Source: Streptomyces sp. NBC_00287 (lineage in GTDB: Bacteria > Actinomycetota > Actinomycetes > Streptomycetales > Streptomycetaceae). From it: 64,000 bases of DNA. Under the pieces are notes generated by a model, which searched no databases, was not told where the DNA came from, and saw nothing but the letters and a program-made list of their open reading frames with translations. Every line of letters begins with the position of its first letter. Position 1 is the stretch's first letter. This document shows positions 34,212 to 42,616 of this stretch, one piece after another. Both the position numbers and the translations under genes were made by a program. Location: NCBI RefSeq assembly GCF_036173105.1, contig NZ_CP108053.1, positions 682,001 through 746,000 on the forward strand, written 5' to 3'.

Positions 34212-34317
34212 GTAACGCGCCGCCCGTTCCGGCCGCCCACGTGACCTTCCCCGCCGCAAGGTCGATACTGCCCAGAGCGGTCCGGAAGCTGTCTGCCCAG
34301 CTCACCAGGAGGTACCC

Positions 34318-35310
34318 ATGAGGATGCTGATCAACGTCCCGGAGACCGTCGTCGCGGACGCGCTGCGCGGTGTCGCGCTCGCCCATCCCGAACTGGCCGT
34401 GGACGTCGAGAACCGGGTGATCGTACGGCGGGACGCGCCCGTGGCCGGGAAGGTCGCCCTCGTCTCGGGTGGCGGTTCGGGCCACGAGCCGCTGCACGGT
34501 GGGTTCGTGGGGCCCGGAATGCTGTCGGCGGCCTGCCCGGGCGAGGTGTTCACCTCTCCGGTGCCGGACCAGATGGTGCGCGCCGCGGCTGCCGTGGACA
34601 GCGGCGCGGGCGTGCTGTTCATTGTGAAGAACTACACCGGCGACGTCCTCAACTTCGACATGGCCGCCGAACTCGCCGAGGACGAGGGCATCCAGGTGGC
34701 GAAGGTCCTCGTCGACGACGACGTGGCGGTCACCGACAGCCTGTACACCGCCGGGCGGCGCGGTACCGGCGCGACGCTGTTCGTGGAGAAGATCGCGGGG
34801 GCCGCGGCCGACGAGGGCATGCCGCTGGAGCGGGTGCAGGCGATCGCCCGTCAGGTCAATGAGAACTCGCGCAGCTTCGGCGTAGCACTCAGCGCCTGCA
34901 CCACGCCCGCCAAGGGCAGCCCGACCTTCGATCTGCCCTCCGGCGAGCTGGAGTTGGGCATCGGCATCCACGGCGAACCCGGCCGGGAACGGCGGCCCAT
35001 GATGACCTCGGGCGAGATCGCCGACTTCGCGGTGCACGCGATCCTGGAGGACATGCCCCCGAGCAACCCCGTGCTGGTCCTGGTCAACGGCATGGGCGCG
35101 ACCCCGCTGCTGGAGCTGTACGGCTTCAACGCCGAGGTCCAGCGCGTGCTCGCCGAACGCGGGGTCGCCGTCGCCCGCACTCTCGTCGGCAACTACGTCA
35201 CGTCCCTCGACATGGCCGGCGCCTCGGTCACCCTGTGCCAGATCGACGAGGAGCTGCTGAGGCTTTGGGATGCGCCGGTGAAGACGGCCGGGCTGCGCTG
35301 GGGCATGTGA
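34318..35310 (+). CDS. dhaK: dihydroxyacetone kinase, DhaK subunit
   Basis: Substrate-binding subunit of PTS-dependent dihydroxyacetone kinase, 330 aa. SGGGSGHEPLHGGFVG and KNYTGDVLNFDMA are family signatures, and His218 in GIGIHGEPG is the residue that binds dihydroxyacetone covalently as a hemiaminal. AGGAGG precedes ATG 34318. First gene of dhaK-dhaL-dhaM; the separate K and L proteins plus DhaM show the phosphate donor is the PTS (PEP via HPr), not ATP. Confidence 0.97.
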   Translation: MRMLINVPETVVADALRGVALAHPELAVDVENRVIVRRDAPVAGKVALVSGGGSGHEPLHGGFVGPGMLSAACPGEVFTSPVPDQMVRAAAAVDSGAGVLFIVKNYTGDVLNFDMAAELAEDEGIQVAKVLVDDDVAVTDSLYTAGRRGTGATLFVEKIAGAAADEGMPLERVQAIARQVNENSRSFGVALSACTTPAKGSPTFDLPSGELELGIGIHGEPGRERRPMMTSGEIADFAVHAILEDMPPSNPVLVLVNGMGATPLLELYGFNAEVQRVLAERGVAVARTLVGNYVTSLDMAGASVTLCQIDEELLRLWDAPVKTAGLRWGM

Positions 35311-35357
35311 GCGGGCGGCGCCCGGGTGTCAACGTACCTACCACGCAAGGAGATTCC

Positions 35358-35957
35358 GTGCTCGACGCCGACTTCTTCCGCCGTTGGATGACCGCGACGG
35401 CCGCGTCCGTCGAACGTGAGGCGGAACGGCTCACCGCCCTCGACTCACCGATCGGAGACGCCGACCACGGCAGCAATCTCCTGCGCGGGTTCCGCGCCGT
35501 GACCGTGGCCCTGGACAAGGAGTCCCCGGAGACGCCCGGCGCCGTGCTGATCCTCGCCGGACGGCAGCTGATCTCGACGGTGGGCGGTGCCTCGGGGCCG
35601 CTGTACGGGACCCTGCTGCGGCGTACCGGCAAGGCGCTCGGGGAGGCCGCCGAAGTCGACGAGGCGCAGTTCGCGGAGGCGTTCCGTACCGGGGTCGACG
35701 CGGTGATGACGCTCGGGGGTGCCGCGCCGGGCGACAAGACGATGATCGACGCGCTGGTCCCGGCTATGGACGCGCTCGGCGACGGTTTCGCCGGGGCGCG
35801 GGCCGCCGCCGAGGAAGGAGCGCTCGCTACGACACCGCTCCAGGCGCGCAAGGGGCGGGCGAGTTATCTCGGCGAGCGCAGCATCGGGCACCAGGATCCG
35901 GGGGCCACCTCGTCGGCCCTGCTGGTCGCGGCTCTGGCGGAGGCGAACGGTGAGTGA
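35358..35957 (+). CDS. dhaL: dihydroxyacetone kinase, DhaL subunit
   Basis: ADP-binding subunit of 199 aa that transfers phosphate to dihydroxyacetone on DhaK. The Mg-ADP site is in SPIGDADHGSNLLRGF (D34, D36, H37); GGASGPLYGTLLRR and GDKTMIDALVPA follow. In PTS-type enzymes ADP stays bound as a cofactor and is recharged by DhaM. GTG 35358 has AAGGAG upstream. The gene overlaps dhaM by 8 bp. Confidence 0.96.
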   Translation: MLDADFFRRWMTATAASVEREAERLTALDSPIGDADHGSNLLRGFRAVTVALDKESPETPGAVLILAGRQLISTVGGASGPLYGTLLRRTGKALGEAAEVDEAQFAEAFRTGVDAVMTLGGAAPGDKTMIDALVPAMDALGDGFAGARAAAEEGALATTPLQARKGRASYLGERSIGHQDPGATSSALLVAALAEANGE

Positions 35958-36360
35958 CGACAAGGTCGTAGGGATCGTGCTGGTCTCGCACAGTGCCGAG
36001 GTGGCCGCGTCGGTGGCCGAGCTGGCGAAGAGCCTTGCGGGCGGCGGGACTTCGGTGCCGGTGGCTCCGGCGGGCGGCACCGAGGGCGGCGGCCTCGGCA
36101 CCAGTTCCGAACTGATCGCCGCGGCTGCCGCAGCCGTGGACCGGGGCGCCGGGGTGGCGGTCCTCACCGACCTCGGCAGCGCGGTGCTGACCGTCAAGGC
36201 CCTCCTCGCCGAGGGCGACGAACTCCCCGACCGCACCCACCTGGTGGACGCCCCCTTCGTCGAGGGCGCCATCGCCGCGGTCGTCACGGCGGCCACCGGC
36301 GCGGACCTCGCGGCGGTAGAGGCGGCGGCGGAGGAGGCGTACACCTACCGCAAGGTCTGA
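35950..36360 (+). CDS. dhaM: DhaM, PTS EIIA-like phosphocarrier
   Basis: A 136-aa single-domain EIIA-Man-fold phosphotransferase. The phospho-accepting His14 is in VLVSHSAEVA; GTEGGGLGTSSELIAAA and VAVLTDLGSAVL are family-typical. It lacks the extra HPr and EI domains of E. coli DhaM, so it must be recharged by the general HPr of the cell. GTG 35950 lies within the end of dhaL. The stop abuts the convergent TetR gene with no spacing. Confidence 0.95.
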   Translation: MSDDKVVGIVLVSHSAEVAASVAELAKSLAGGGTSVPVAPAGGTEGGGLGTSSELIAAAAAAVDRGAGVAVLTDLGSAVLTVKALLAEGDELPDRTHLVDAPFVEGAIAAVVTAATGADLAAVEAAAEEAYTYRKV

Positions 36361-36999
36361 TCAGGCAAGCCCCTGCGCCGCGACGGCTAGGGCCGAGCGC
36401 ATGGTCGCCACCAGCTCGGTCTCCGCCCTCGCGGCGTCGCTCTCCTTGTCGTCGGTACGCCAGGCGTAGTGCTCGACGGCCGCGCGCAGGGCCGCGTTGA
36501 ACATCGCGGCCTGGATCGTGGGCCGCAGATCGTCCGCGGGCAGCCCGGCACGGTCGCCGAGGGCGCGGGCGAACGCCGGCTCGGCCTCGTCGTACGTCTG
36601 GAGCCAGATCGCGCGCAGGCCCGGTTCGGTACGGGTCAGCCGTACGAGAGCCCCGACCGTGGCCCGTTCCGGGCCGGCGACGAAGTGGGGGTCGGCCGCG
36701 AGCCTTCGGTCGAAGAGCAGCTCCAGCGGCTGCCCGGGGCGCCAGTCCCGCAGACACTCGGCGATCGCGTCGATCCCCGCCGAGAACAGCGGCTGTACGC
36801 AGCTCTCCTTGCTGGGGAAGTAGCGCCACACGGTCCGCGCCGAGACGCCGACCGCCTGTCCGATCTGTTCGCCGGTGGTCGCCGTCACACCCTGGGCGAC
36901 GAACAGGTCGACCGCGGCCCGGGCTATCTCCAGCCGGATCTCGGCCTTGCGCTCCTCGGTCAGCGGCGGTCTTCCCGTACGGGCGCGGGCTGCGGTCAT
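36361..36999 (-). CDS. TetR-family regulator
   Basis: A 212-aa repressor. The helix-turn-helix is at about 41-61 (TTGEQIGQAVGVSARTVWRYF), and the C-terminal domain resembles the TetR_C group of actinobacterial regulators. GGAGGAAG precedes ATG 36999, so the 15 residues upstream in frame are not used. Divergent from the SDR at 37128; a 33-bp inverted repeat lies between them and probably serves both genes. Confidence 0.92.
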   Translation of the reverse strand: MTAARARTGRPPLTEERKAEIRLEIARAAVDLFVAQGVTATTGEQIGQAVGVSARTVWRYFPSKESCVQPLFSAGIDAIAECLRDWRPGQPLELLFDRRLAADPHFVAGPERATVGALVRLTRTEPGLRAIWLQTYDEAEPAFARALGDRAGLPADDLRPTIQAAMFNAALRAAVEHYAWRTDDKESDAARAETELVATMRSALAVAAQGLA

Positions 37000-37042
37000 C
37001 TCTTCCTCCGGTCCGGTGATCGCTCTCCCGGAATTCTCCACC

Positions 37043-37075
37043 ACGACTTTATGTCAGTCGAAGACATTAAGTCGT
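37043..37075. promoter_or_regulatory. TetR-type operator, 13-bp arms
   Basis: ACGACTTTATGTC and GACATTAAGTCGT, complementary at 12 of 13 positions with a 7-bp spacer, occupy the TetR/SDR divergent promoter. It is among the most AT-rich spots in the region and likely overlaps one or both promoters. Confidence 0.8.
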
Positions 37076-37127
37076 AGAGTGAGCCCGCGCAGGGCAGTCG
37101 GCCCTGGCACACGGATAGGAGCAACTC

Positions 37128-37880
37128 ATGACCGACGGACGCGGTGTCATCGTCACCGGAGCGGGTTCGGGTATCGGCCGGGCCGCGGCCCTCGCCTTCG
37201 CGGCCCAGGGCGACCGGGTCGTGGTGGCGGACCTCAACGCCGAGGGCGCACAGGCCGTCGTCAAGGAGATCGAGGAGGAGGGTGGGACCGCGGTCGCCGT
37301 CACCGGCGATCTGAGCGAGCAGTCGGTCATCGACGCGGTCGTGACCGCCGCCGTGGAGCGGTTCGGCGGGGTGGACGTGCTGGTCAACAACGCCGGGATC
37401 ATGGACCGTATGTCAGCGGTCGCGGATGTGAGCGACGCCGAGTGGGAGCGGGTCATCCGGGTCAACCTCACCGCGCCGTTCCAGCTCACGCGGGCGGTAC
37501 TGCCGCACATGCTGGCGGCGGGCAAGGGCGTGATCGTGAACACCGCCTCCGAGGCGGGCCTGCGGGGCAGTGCGGCGGGCGCCGCGTACACGGCCTCCAA
37601 GCACGGCATGGTCGGCCTGACGAAGAACCTCGCGGTGATGTACCGGGGGCAGGGCATCCGCGCCAACGCCATCGCGCCCGGCGGCACCCAGACCGGCATC
37701 GCCGTCGACGCCGAGCAGGGCGCCCACGGCCCGACGGCGCTCGGCCCGCACTTCGTGAACCTCGGCCGGCTCGCCCAGCCCGAGGAGCAGGCCGCGGCCA
37801 TCGTGTTCCTCGCCTCGGACGCGGCGAGCAACATCAACGGCGTGGTGCTGCCGGTGGACGACGGCTGGTCGGCGGTCTGA
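37128..37880 (+). CDS. SDR family oxidoreductase
   Basis: A 250-aa short-chain dehydrogenase. Motifs: VTGAGSGIGRAAALAFAAQG, VVVADLNAEG (Asp favours NAD), NNAGIMDRM, NTASEAGL, the catalytic AAYTASKHGM and the end INGVVLPVDDGWSAV. It resembles FabG-like dehydrogenases of broad function. Start ATG 37128 after AGGAGC. Probably de-repressed when the divergent TetR protein binds a ligand. Confidence 0.94.
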   Translation: MTDGRGVIVTGAGSGIGRAAALAFAAQGDRVVVADLNAEGAQAVVKEIEEEGGTAVAVTGDLSEQSVIDAVVTAAVERFGGVDVLVNNAGIMDRMSAVADVSDAEWERVIRVNLTAPFQLTRAVLPHMLAAGKGVIVNTASEAGLRGSAAGAAYTASKHGMVGLTKNLAVMYRGQGIRANAIAPGGTQTGIAVDAEQGAHGPTALGPHFVNLGRLAQPEEQAAAIVFLASDAASNINGVVLPVDDGWSAV

Positions 37881-37990
37881 CCATGGGGCTCGGAGCGTCA
37901 ACCGAACAGGGTCGGGAATAGCCCAGGGGCCGGGGTGTCTCGTCCGGGCCGAGATCCAGTCGTGGGAGCGGTGATTCCGGGGGTGGCGGA

Positions 37991-38995
37991 ATGTGGCTGA
38001 AGGTGTCGAACGAGGATCTGCCCGCGAAGGAGCAGTTGCCGTTCTGGGCCGAGCTGGTCTCGCGTGAGCTGGCACCGCTCAGCCTCAGCAGCGCGAACCC
38101 GGGGGACTTCACCGCGTGGGCCTCGGTGCTGGACCTCGACTCCGTGCGGCTGGCCGTGTTCAGCAGCCCGCCCGCATACCTGAGACGCACCTGGGCGGAC
38201 ATCCGGCGCGCCGACCCGGGCACGTATCAGCTGACGTTCGTCTCCGGCAGCCCGCTGTGGATCAGCCAGCGGCGGCAGGACTCCGGGCTGGTGTTCGGCA
38301 ACATGGTGCTCTTCGACCTCTCGCAACCGTTCGAGGGCGCCGTGCCCGACCGAGGCTGCAACACCGAGGTGGCCATCATGCAACTGCCCCGCGAGGAGCT
38401 GCCGCTGCCGCCGGACAAGGTCCACCGGCTCCTCGCCCAGCCCCTGTCGACCGGCACCGGCATGGGAGCGATTCTCGCCCGGTTCATGACCACGCTGGAC
38501 GCCTACGGCCCCGACTGCGAGCCGCGCGACCTGAGCCGATTAGGGGCGATGGCACTCGACCTGGCGGGCGCCTGCATGGCCCAGCATCTCGACGCCTACG
38601 ACGACCTTCCGGCCGAGACCCGCCGACACGCCATGCTGGCCCGCGTCAACGCCTTCATCGACCACAACCTCGGTGATCCGGACCTGGGACCGGCGGACAT
38701 CGCGGCACGCCACCACATCTCCGTACGCTCCCTGCACACGCTCTTCCGGGAGCAGGGCGAGACCGTGGCGGCCTCGATACGCCGACGCCGCCTGGAACGC
38801 TGCCACGCCGACCTCACCGACCCCCGCCTACGACGGCGCTCGATCAGCGCCATCGCCGCCCGCTGGGGGTTCATGCGCCCTCCGGACTTCAGCCGAGCGT
38901 TCCGCGCGACATACGGCATGTCGCCCAGAGAACTCCGGCATACGGCACTGCGCAGCCTGCCGGACACACAACAGGCTGCGCTCAGCGACAACTAA
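37991..38995 (+). CDS. AraC-family regulator
   Basis: A 334-aa regulator with an N-terminal AraC-binding-like domain (ELVSRELAPLSLSS, GTYQLTFVSGSPLWISQRRQ) and two C-terminal helix-turn-helices (ADIAARHHISVRSLHTLFRE and SISAIAARWGFMRPPDFSRAFRATYGMSPRELR). The family includes activators of catabolic oxidoreductases. Its nearest neighbour is the SDR, 110 bp upstream on the same strand. Confidence 0.92.
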   Translation: MWLKVSNEDLPAKEQLPFWAELVSRELAPLSLSSANPGDFTAWASVLDLDSVRLAVFSSPPAYLRRTWADIRRADPGTYQLTFVSGSPLWISQRRQDSGLVFGNMVLFDLSQPFEGAVPDRGCNTEVAIMQLPREELPLPPDKVHRLLAQPLSTGTGMGAILARFMTTLDAYGPDCEPRDLSRLGAMALDLAGACMAQHLDAYDDLPAETRRHAMLARVNAFIDHNLGDPDLGPADIAARHHISVRSLHTLFREQGETVAASIRRRRLERCHADLTDPRLRRRSISAIAARWGFMRPPDFSRAFRATYGMSPRELRHTALRSLPDTQQAALSDN

Positions 38996-39058
38996 CGCCG
39001 CACCCATCACCAACTCGCAGCCGCCGGCGCGCGCCACGATGTGAGGGAGGGGGGGAGC

Positions 39059-39090
39059 ACAGGGGCCCCGGCGTTGTACGGGGCCCCTGT
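39059..39090. terminator. strong hairpin between convergent AraC and chitosanase genes
   Basis: ACAGGGGCCCC-10 nt-GGGGCCCCTGT, a perfect 11-bp stem, lies 8 bp from the chitosanase stop and 63 bp from the AraC stop. A bidirectional terminator is the natural reading. Confidence 0.85.
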
Positions 39091-39098
39091 TGGGCCTC

Positions 39099-39794
39099 TC
39101 AGCCGTCGCGCACGAACTTGCGTGCCAGTCGCTCCCCCATCGTGACCGCGGCCTCGGGGTCCTCGATCGGGTCCACCCTGGTGTCCTTGAAGACGATGTA
39201 GGTGACGCCGGAGGCCGTGCCGCCGCCGTGTGGGTCGGGGTGGATTCCGAGGGATTCGGCGGCGGCGTAGGAGGCCTCGCCGATGATGTCGTGCGGGCCT
39301 ACGTCGCCGATGACCGCGTAGCGCACACGGTCCTGGTACACGAGGGCGACCAGCGAACCGCCGCGGATGCCGTGCGTCCGGTAGTCCCAGACCCGGCTCG
39401 GGGCGGGGACGACGACGTACGGGAGGCGTTCGGCGTCCAGGTAGCGGCCGTCGGACTGTGTGAAGGCGGTGGCGTCGCTGAAGTAGGGGTCGGTACGGCC
39501 GTTGCAGTGGCTGCCCGGGCGTCCGTCGCAGTCGATGTCCAGGTCGGCCTTCCAGAAGACGGCCTCCTGGGTGCCGCAGACCGGGATGGTCGCGGGCCGG
39601 CCGTCGTCGGTGCGGTAGCGCCCGCGGGAGATCTGGGCGCAGGTGCGCGCCTTGGCCAGCAGATCGGCGGCGCGGACCTCGCCCTGGGGCCGCACCGCCG
39701 GCCAAGTCTCGGCCTGTGGTGGGGCGGTGGGCAGCGTGGTCGGGGCAAGCAGGGTTGCGCTTGCCGCGACCAACGTCAGCGACTGGACACGCAC
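39099..39794 (-). CDS. secreted GH75 chitosanase-like enzyme
   Basis: A 231-aa glycoside hydrolase family 75 protein. A hydrophobic leader (VQSLTLVAASATLLAPTTLPTAPPQ) suggests secretion. The body carries the family core AVFWKADLDIDCDGRPG, in which the Asp residues of DLDIDCD include the catalytic ones, then DATAFTQSDGRYLDAERLPYVV and YAVIGDVGPHDIIGEASYAAA. Family members hydrolyse chitosan to oligosaccharides. GTG 39794 is chosen, since it starts directly before the leader; two ATGs at 39857 and 39860 would give an unusual polar N-terminus. Confidence 0.88.
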   Translation of the reverse strand: MRVQSLTLVAASATLLAPTTLPTAPPQAETWPAVRPQGEVRAADLLAKARTCAQISRGRYRTDDGRPATIPVCGTQEAVFWKADLDIDCDGRPGSHCNGRTDPYFSDATAFTQSDGRYLDAERLPYVVVPAPSRVWDYRTHGIRGGSLVALVYQDRVRYAVIGDVGPHDIIGEASYAAAESLGIHPDPHGGGTASGVTYIVFKDTRVDPIEDPEAAVTMGERLARKFVRDG

Positions 39795-40109
39795 GATAAG
39801 GCTGCCTCTCCGAGGGGACACTGACGAACACTCAGCCCAATCTGGTGCCTGGTTCATCATGGGGCCAGCGTTCGGGGGCCAGACGGGGTGCGTCGACGGG
39901 TCCCTTCGGCGGTACGGCGTCGAACTTCCGGCAGCGGCCGGGAGTCTGAGCCTGTGTCGGCTCGGCCTCCCGGCCGCGCACGGCCGGCGCGGGATCAGCG
40001 ACGACAGCGGTCCGCGCCACCGGCATGAACTACCGAGCCCTTACGGGGAGTTCAGCCGTGAGAGGTCAGCATACGTAACTCTCGCGAAGAGTCGCCCACG
40101 ACCGCCCTC

Positions 40110-40139
40110 TTGATGTGATCGCGTCAGCCGCGTCATATT
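40110..40139 (+). promoter_or_regulatory. candidate promoter of the FN3 lipoprotein gene
   Basis: TTGATG (40110-40115) and CATATT (40134-40139) are spaced by 18 bp, a good match to a housekeeping sigma-70-type promoter in Streptomyces. It lies 57 bp before the GTG start. Confidence 0.55.
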
Positions 40140-40152
40140 GGTCCGGACCATT
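40137..40152. promoter_or_regulatory. DasR-responsive-element-like palindrome
   Basis: ATTGGTCCGGACCATT contains the perfect 12-bp dyad TGGTCCGGACCA. The DasR box (dre) of Streptomyces centres on TGGTCTAGACCA; this site differs only in the central two bases. It overlaps the -10 hexamer, so binding would block transcription. DasR represses chitin and N-acetylglucosamine genes, which fits the flanking GH75 chitosanase. Confidence 0.6.
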
Positions 40153-40195
40153 GCCGAGGGGTTCGCTCCCGGCGCCGTCCCCGGGAGGCTCAGCC

Positions 40196-41194
40196 GTGCG
40201 ACGCATTCCCGTTCCCGCCCGTCCGCACCGACTCGCCGTGTTCTGCGGCGCCCTCGCCCTGGTCGCCTCCTGCGGCTGGCAGGGCCAGGCCGACGAGGGC
40301 CCGCTCCCCGGCGCGCCAAGGGGCGTCACGGCCGAGGCGGGCAGCGCGACCAGCGTGCATGTGATGTGGAACGCGGTGGCAGCGAGCCAAGGCACCGACG
40401 GTTACGAGGTGTATCGCGGCACCACAAAGGTCGAGGACGTGCCGGGTGACGAACACATGGTGGACGTCACCCGGCTCCGCCCCTCCACGACGTACGTCTT
40501 CACCGTGCGGGCCCGCGACACCGACGGCCGCGTCGGACCGCCGAGCGAGGAGGTCCGCGCGAAGACCCCCGCCTCCGCCGCCGCGGACCGCGCCGCCCCG
40601 ACCGCGCCGGGCGCGGTGGAGGGCCGCGCGGTGGCCAGCCGGGCCGTCCAGCTGTCCTGGTCCGCGGCGAAGGACGACCGGGGTGTGGTGTCGTACGACA
40701 TCCATCAGGGCGGCACGAAGATCCACAGTGTGGGCGGAAACCAGACCGCGACCGTGGTGACGGGGCTGCGGCCGGGCACCCGCTACACCTTCACGGTCCG
40801 CGCCCGGGACGCCGCCGACAACGCCTCACCGGCCGGCACCCCCGTAAGCCTGACCACACCCGGCACCGACGACGGCCGCGGCACCGCACCGACCGACTTC
40901 CGCGCCACGACCCACCGCAGTGACGAGGACGGGGCCTACTACATCGACCTGCGCTGGGTCCCGCCGCGCACGGACGGGGTCGTCACGGAGTACGAGGTCC
41001 ACCTCGACGGGAAGCCCGCCACGTCGGTGGTGTTCGGCGGAGACGCGCCGCGCGAGAAGGCCACGTACAGCTTCTACGCGGACGGCGAGGCAGGGGTGAG
41101 CCATCGGGTGCGGCTGCGGGCACGGCTGCCCGACGGGACCTGGGGCGGGTTCTCGACGGAGCGGACGGTGACGACCGGCCACGCATCACCCTGA
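40196..41194 (+). CDS. fibronectin type III lipoprotein
   Basis: A 332-aa secreted lipoprotein. The leader HRLAVFCGALALVASC has a lipobox (VASC), making Cys26 the lipid-bearing residue. Three fibronectin-III-like domains follow (about 40-125, 135-225 and 235-330), seen as GYEVYRGTTKVEDV, SYDIHQGGTKIHSV and EYEVHLDGKPATSV with LRPSTTYVFTVRARD and LRPGTRYTFTVRARD. FN3 modules are common accessory domains of Streptomyces chitinases; here they stand without a catalytic domain. It might tether carbohydrate or enzyme at the surface. GTG 40196 is preceded by GGGAGG. Confidence 0.85.
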   Translation: MRRIPVPARPHRLAVFCGALALVASCGWQGQADEGPLPGAPRGVTAEAGSATSVHVMWNAVAASQGTDGYEVYRGTTKVEDVPGDEHMVDVTRLRPSTTYVFTVRARDTDGRVGPPSEEVRAKTPASAAADRAAPTAPGAVEGRAVASRAVQLSWSAAKDDRGVVSYDIHQGGTKIHSVGGNQTATVVTGLRPGTRYTFTVRARDAADNASPAGTPVSLTTPGTDDGRGTAPTDFRATTHRSDEDGAYYIDLRWVPPRTDGVVTEYEVHLDGKPATSVVFGGDAPREKATYSFYADGEAGVSHRVRLRARLPDGTWGGFSTERTVTTGHASP

Positions 41195-41362
41195 CACCCC
41201 CTCCCATGGGCCGGACGATGGAATCCGTCACCTGCCCGGTGGCAGTCCGCATGCGGGGCGGGCCGGGGGCACGTTGGCTGCCCCTGAGGCAGCACGGGCA
41301 TTCCCCGACCCTCGGCGGCGCAAGGGATGTACCGCCAACCGTGCCGCCGGAGGGCAGTCCAC

Positions 41363-41908
41363 ATGCGCAACTCATCGCCACTTCTCCGCTCCGGGCTGAC
41401 CGTGGCGGCCGCCGCCGCGCTTCCGCTCGCCCTGACCGCCCCGACGGCCGCCGCGCAGTCCGGGATCTCGGTGAGCACGAGCGGCAACACGGTCTCGGTC
41501 ACCACCAGCGCCTGCAGCCAGACCAACTCCGCCGGCAGCTGGGGCACCGCCTCACTGCTCACCAGCAGCCAGGCGAACTTCGCCCAGGGCCGCCAGGTAG
41601 CTCTGTCGGGCACCGCCACCCAGCAGTCCGCAGCCTGGTCGGGCGTCAGCCCGGGCACGTACACGGTCATCGTGCAGTGCGCGTTCAACAACCAGACCGC
41701 GGGCACCCAGTCCGTGGTGGTCTCCGCGGCCGCCACTCCCACCGTCTCTGCGACGGCCTCCCCCTCGCGCGGGGTCATGGGCGGTCTGGGCGGCGCCGCC
41801 GAGGACTACGGCACGCTGACGCTCGCGGCGGGCGGCGGTCTGCTCGTGGTGGGCGCCGGGGCCACGGTCTGGTTCCTGCGCCGCCGTGCGAAGCCGTACC
41901 GCCTCTGA
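41363..41908 (+). CDS. surface protein with signal peptide and C-terminal anchor helix
   Basis: A 181-aa protein. A signal peptide ends at AAAQ (residues about 1-32, LTVAAAAALPLALTAPTAAA); a Ser/Thr/Gln-rich extracellular domain with two Cys (SACSQT and VQCAFNN, probably a disulfide) follows; then a Gly-rich linker, one membrane helix (LAAGGGLLVVGAGATVWFL) and a basic RRRAKPYRL end. No LPXTG motif is present. The family is common in Streptomyces but functionally unknown. ATG 41363 after GGAGGG. Confidence 0.85.
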   Translation: MRNSSPLLRSGLTVAAAAALPLALTAPTAAAQSGISVSTSGNTVSVTTSACSQTNSAGSWGTASLLTSSQANFAQGRQVALSGTATQQSAAWSGVSPGTYTVIVQCAFNNQTAGTQSVVVSAAATPTVSATASPSRGVMGGLGGAAEDYGTLTLAAGGGLLVVGAGATVWFLRRRAKPYRL

Positions 41909-42006
41909 CGCGGGCGCGCATGCCACCAGCCGCTGATTGGCTCTCGACCCCCGAAGGGCGCGCCGGGGAGACTGGCTGATCTCATGCCGCCCTCCGAGGA
42001 GTTGTG

Positions 42007-42615
42007 ATGCAGGTAGCCGTGGTCACCTTCGACGGGTTCAACGAACTCGACAGCTTCATCGCCTCCGCGCTGATCAACCGGTGTCGCAAGGAGGGCTTGG
42101 AAGCCTTCATCACGACGCCGACGCCGGTGGTCACGTCGATGAACGGCGTCGAGGTGACCGGGCAGCGCCCGATGGAGTTCGTGACCGAGGCCGATGCCGT
42201 GCTGATCGGCAGCGGGGTGAAGACGCGTGACGTGGTCGCCGACGACCGGCTGATCTCCCGGCTGCCGCTCGACCCCGCGCGACAGTTGATCGGTGCGCAG
42301 TGCTCCGGCGCGCTGGTGCTGGCCCGGCTCGGGTTGCTGAACGGCATGCCGGCCTGCACGGACAACAAGAGCCGGCCCTTCGTCGAGGCCTGCGACGTCA
42401 CCGTGCTGGACGCGCCGTTCCACGCCGAGGGGAACATCGCCACGGCGGGCGGCTGTCTGGCGTCCCAGTACCTCGGCACCTGGGTCATCACGCGGATGCT
42501 CGGCGAGGACGCCGCGCGCGATGTCCTCGACTATGTGGCTCCGGTCGGCGAGAACGACGAGACCGTCGAGCGCGCCCTGCGTGCCGTCCGGGCGGGCGAG
42601 GTCGCACTGCGCTGA
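42007..42615 (+). CDS. DJ-1/PfpI-family protein
   Basis: A 202-aa glutamine-amidotransferase-like protein. The strand VAVVTFDGFNELDSFIA opens it, and the nucleophile-elbow Cys lies in IGAQCSGALVLARLGLL. FHAEGNIATAGGCLASQYL contains the helper-residue region. Members act as deglycases, hydratases or stress proteins; which applies is not readable. GAGGAG precedes the start; ATG 42007 is chosen over the adjacent GTG 42004. It converges with the PadR gene, 1 bp between stops. Confidence 0.9.
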   Translation: MQVAVVTFDGFNELDSFIASALINRCRKEGLEAFITTPTPVVTSMNGVEVTGQRPMEFVTEADAVLIGSGVKTRDVVADDRLISRLPLDPARQLIGAQCSGALVLARLGLLNGMPACTDNKSRPFVEACDVTVLDAPFHAEGNIATAGGCLASQYLGTWVITRMLGEDAARDVLDYVAPVGENDETVERALRAVRAGEVALR

Positions 42616-42616
42616 C

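Larger units (their letters stand above)
39795..40195. other. 401-bp divergent region, chitosanase/FN3 lipoprotein
   Basis: Upstream region of both genes. The right end contains a promoter-like pair and a DasR-box-like palindrome, listed separately. The left 300 bp show a short GCCGGCCGTGCGCGGCCGG-type GC-rich stretch near 39970 and no gene. Confidence 0.5.
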
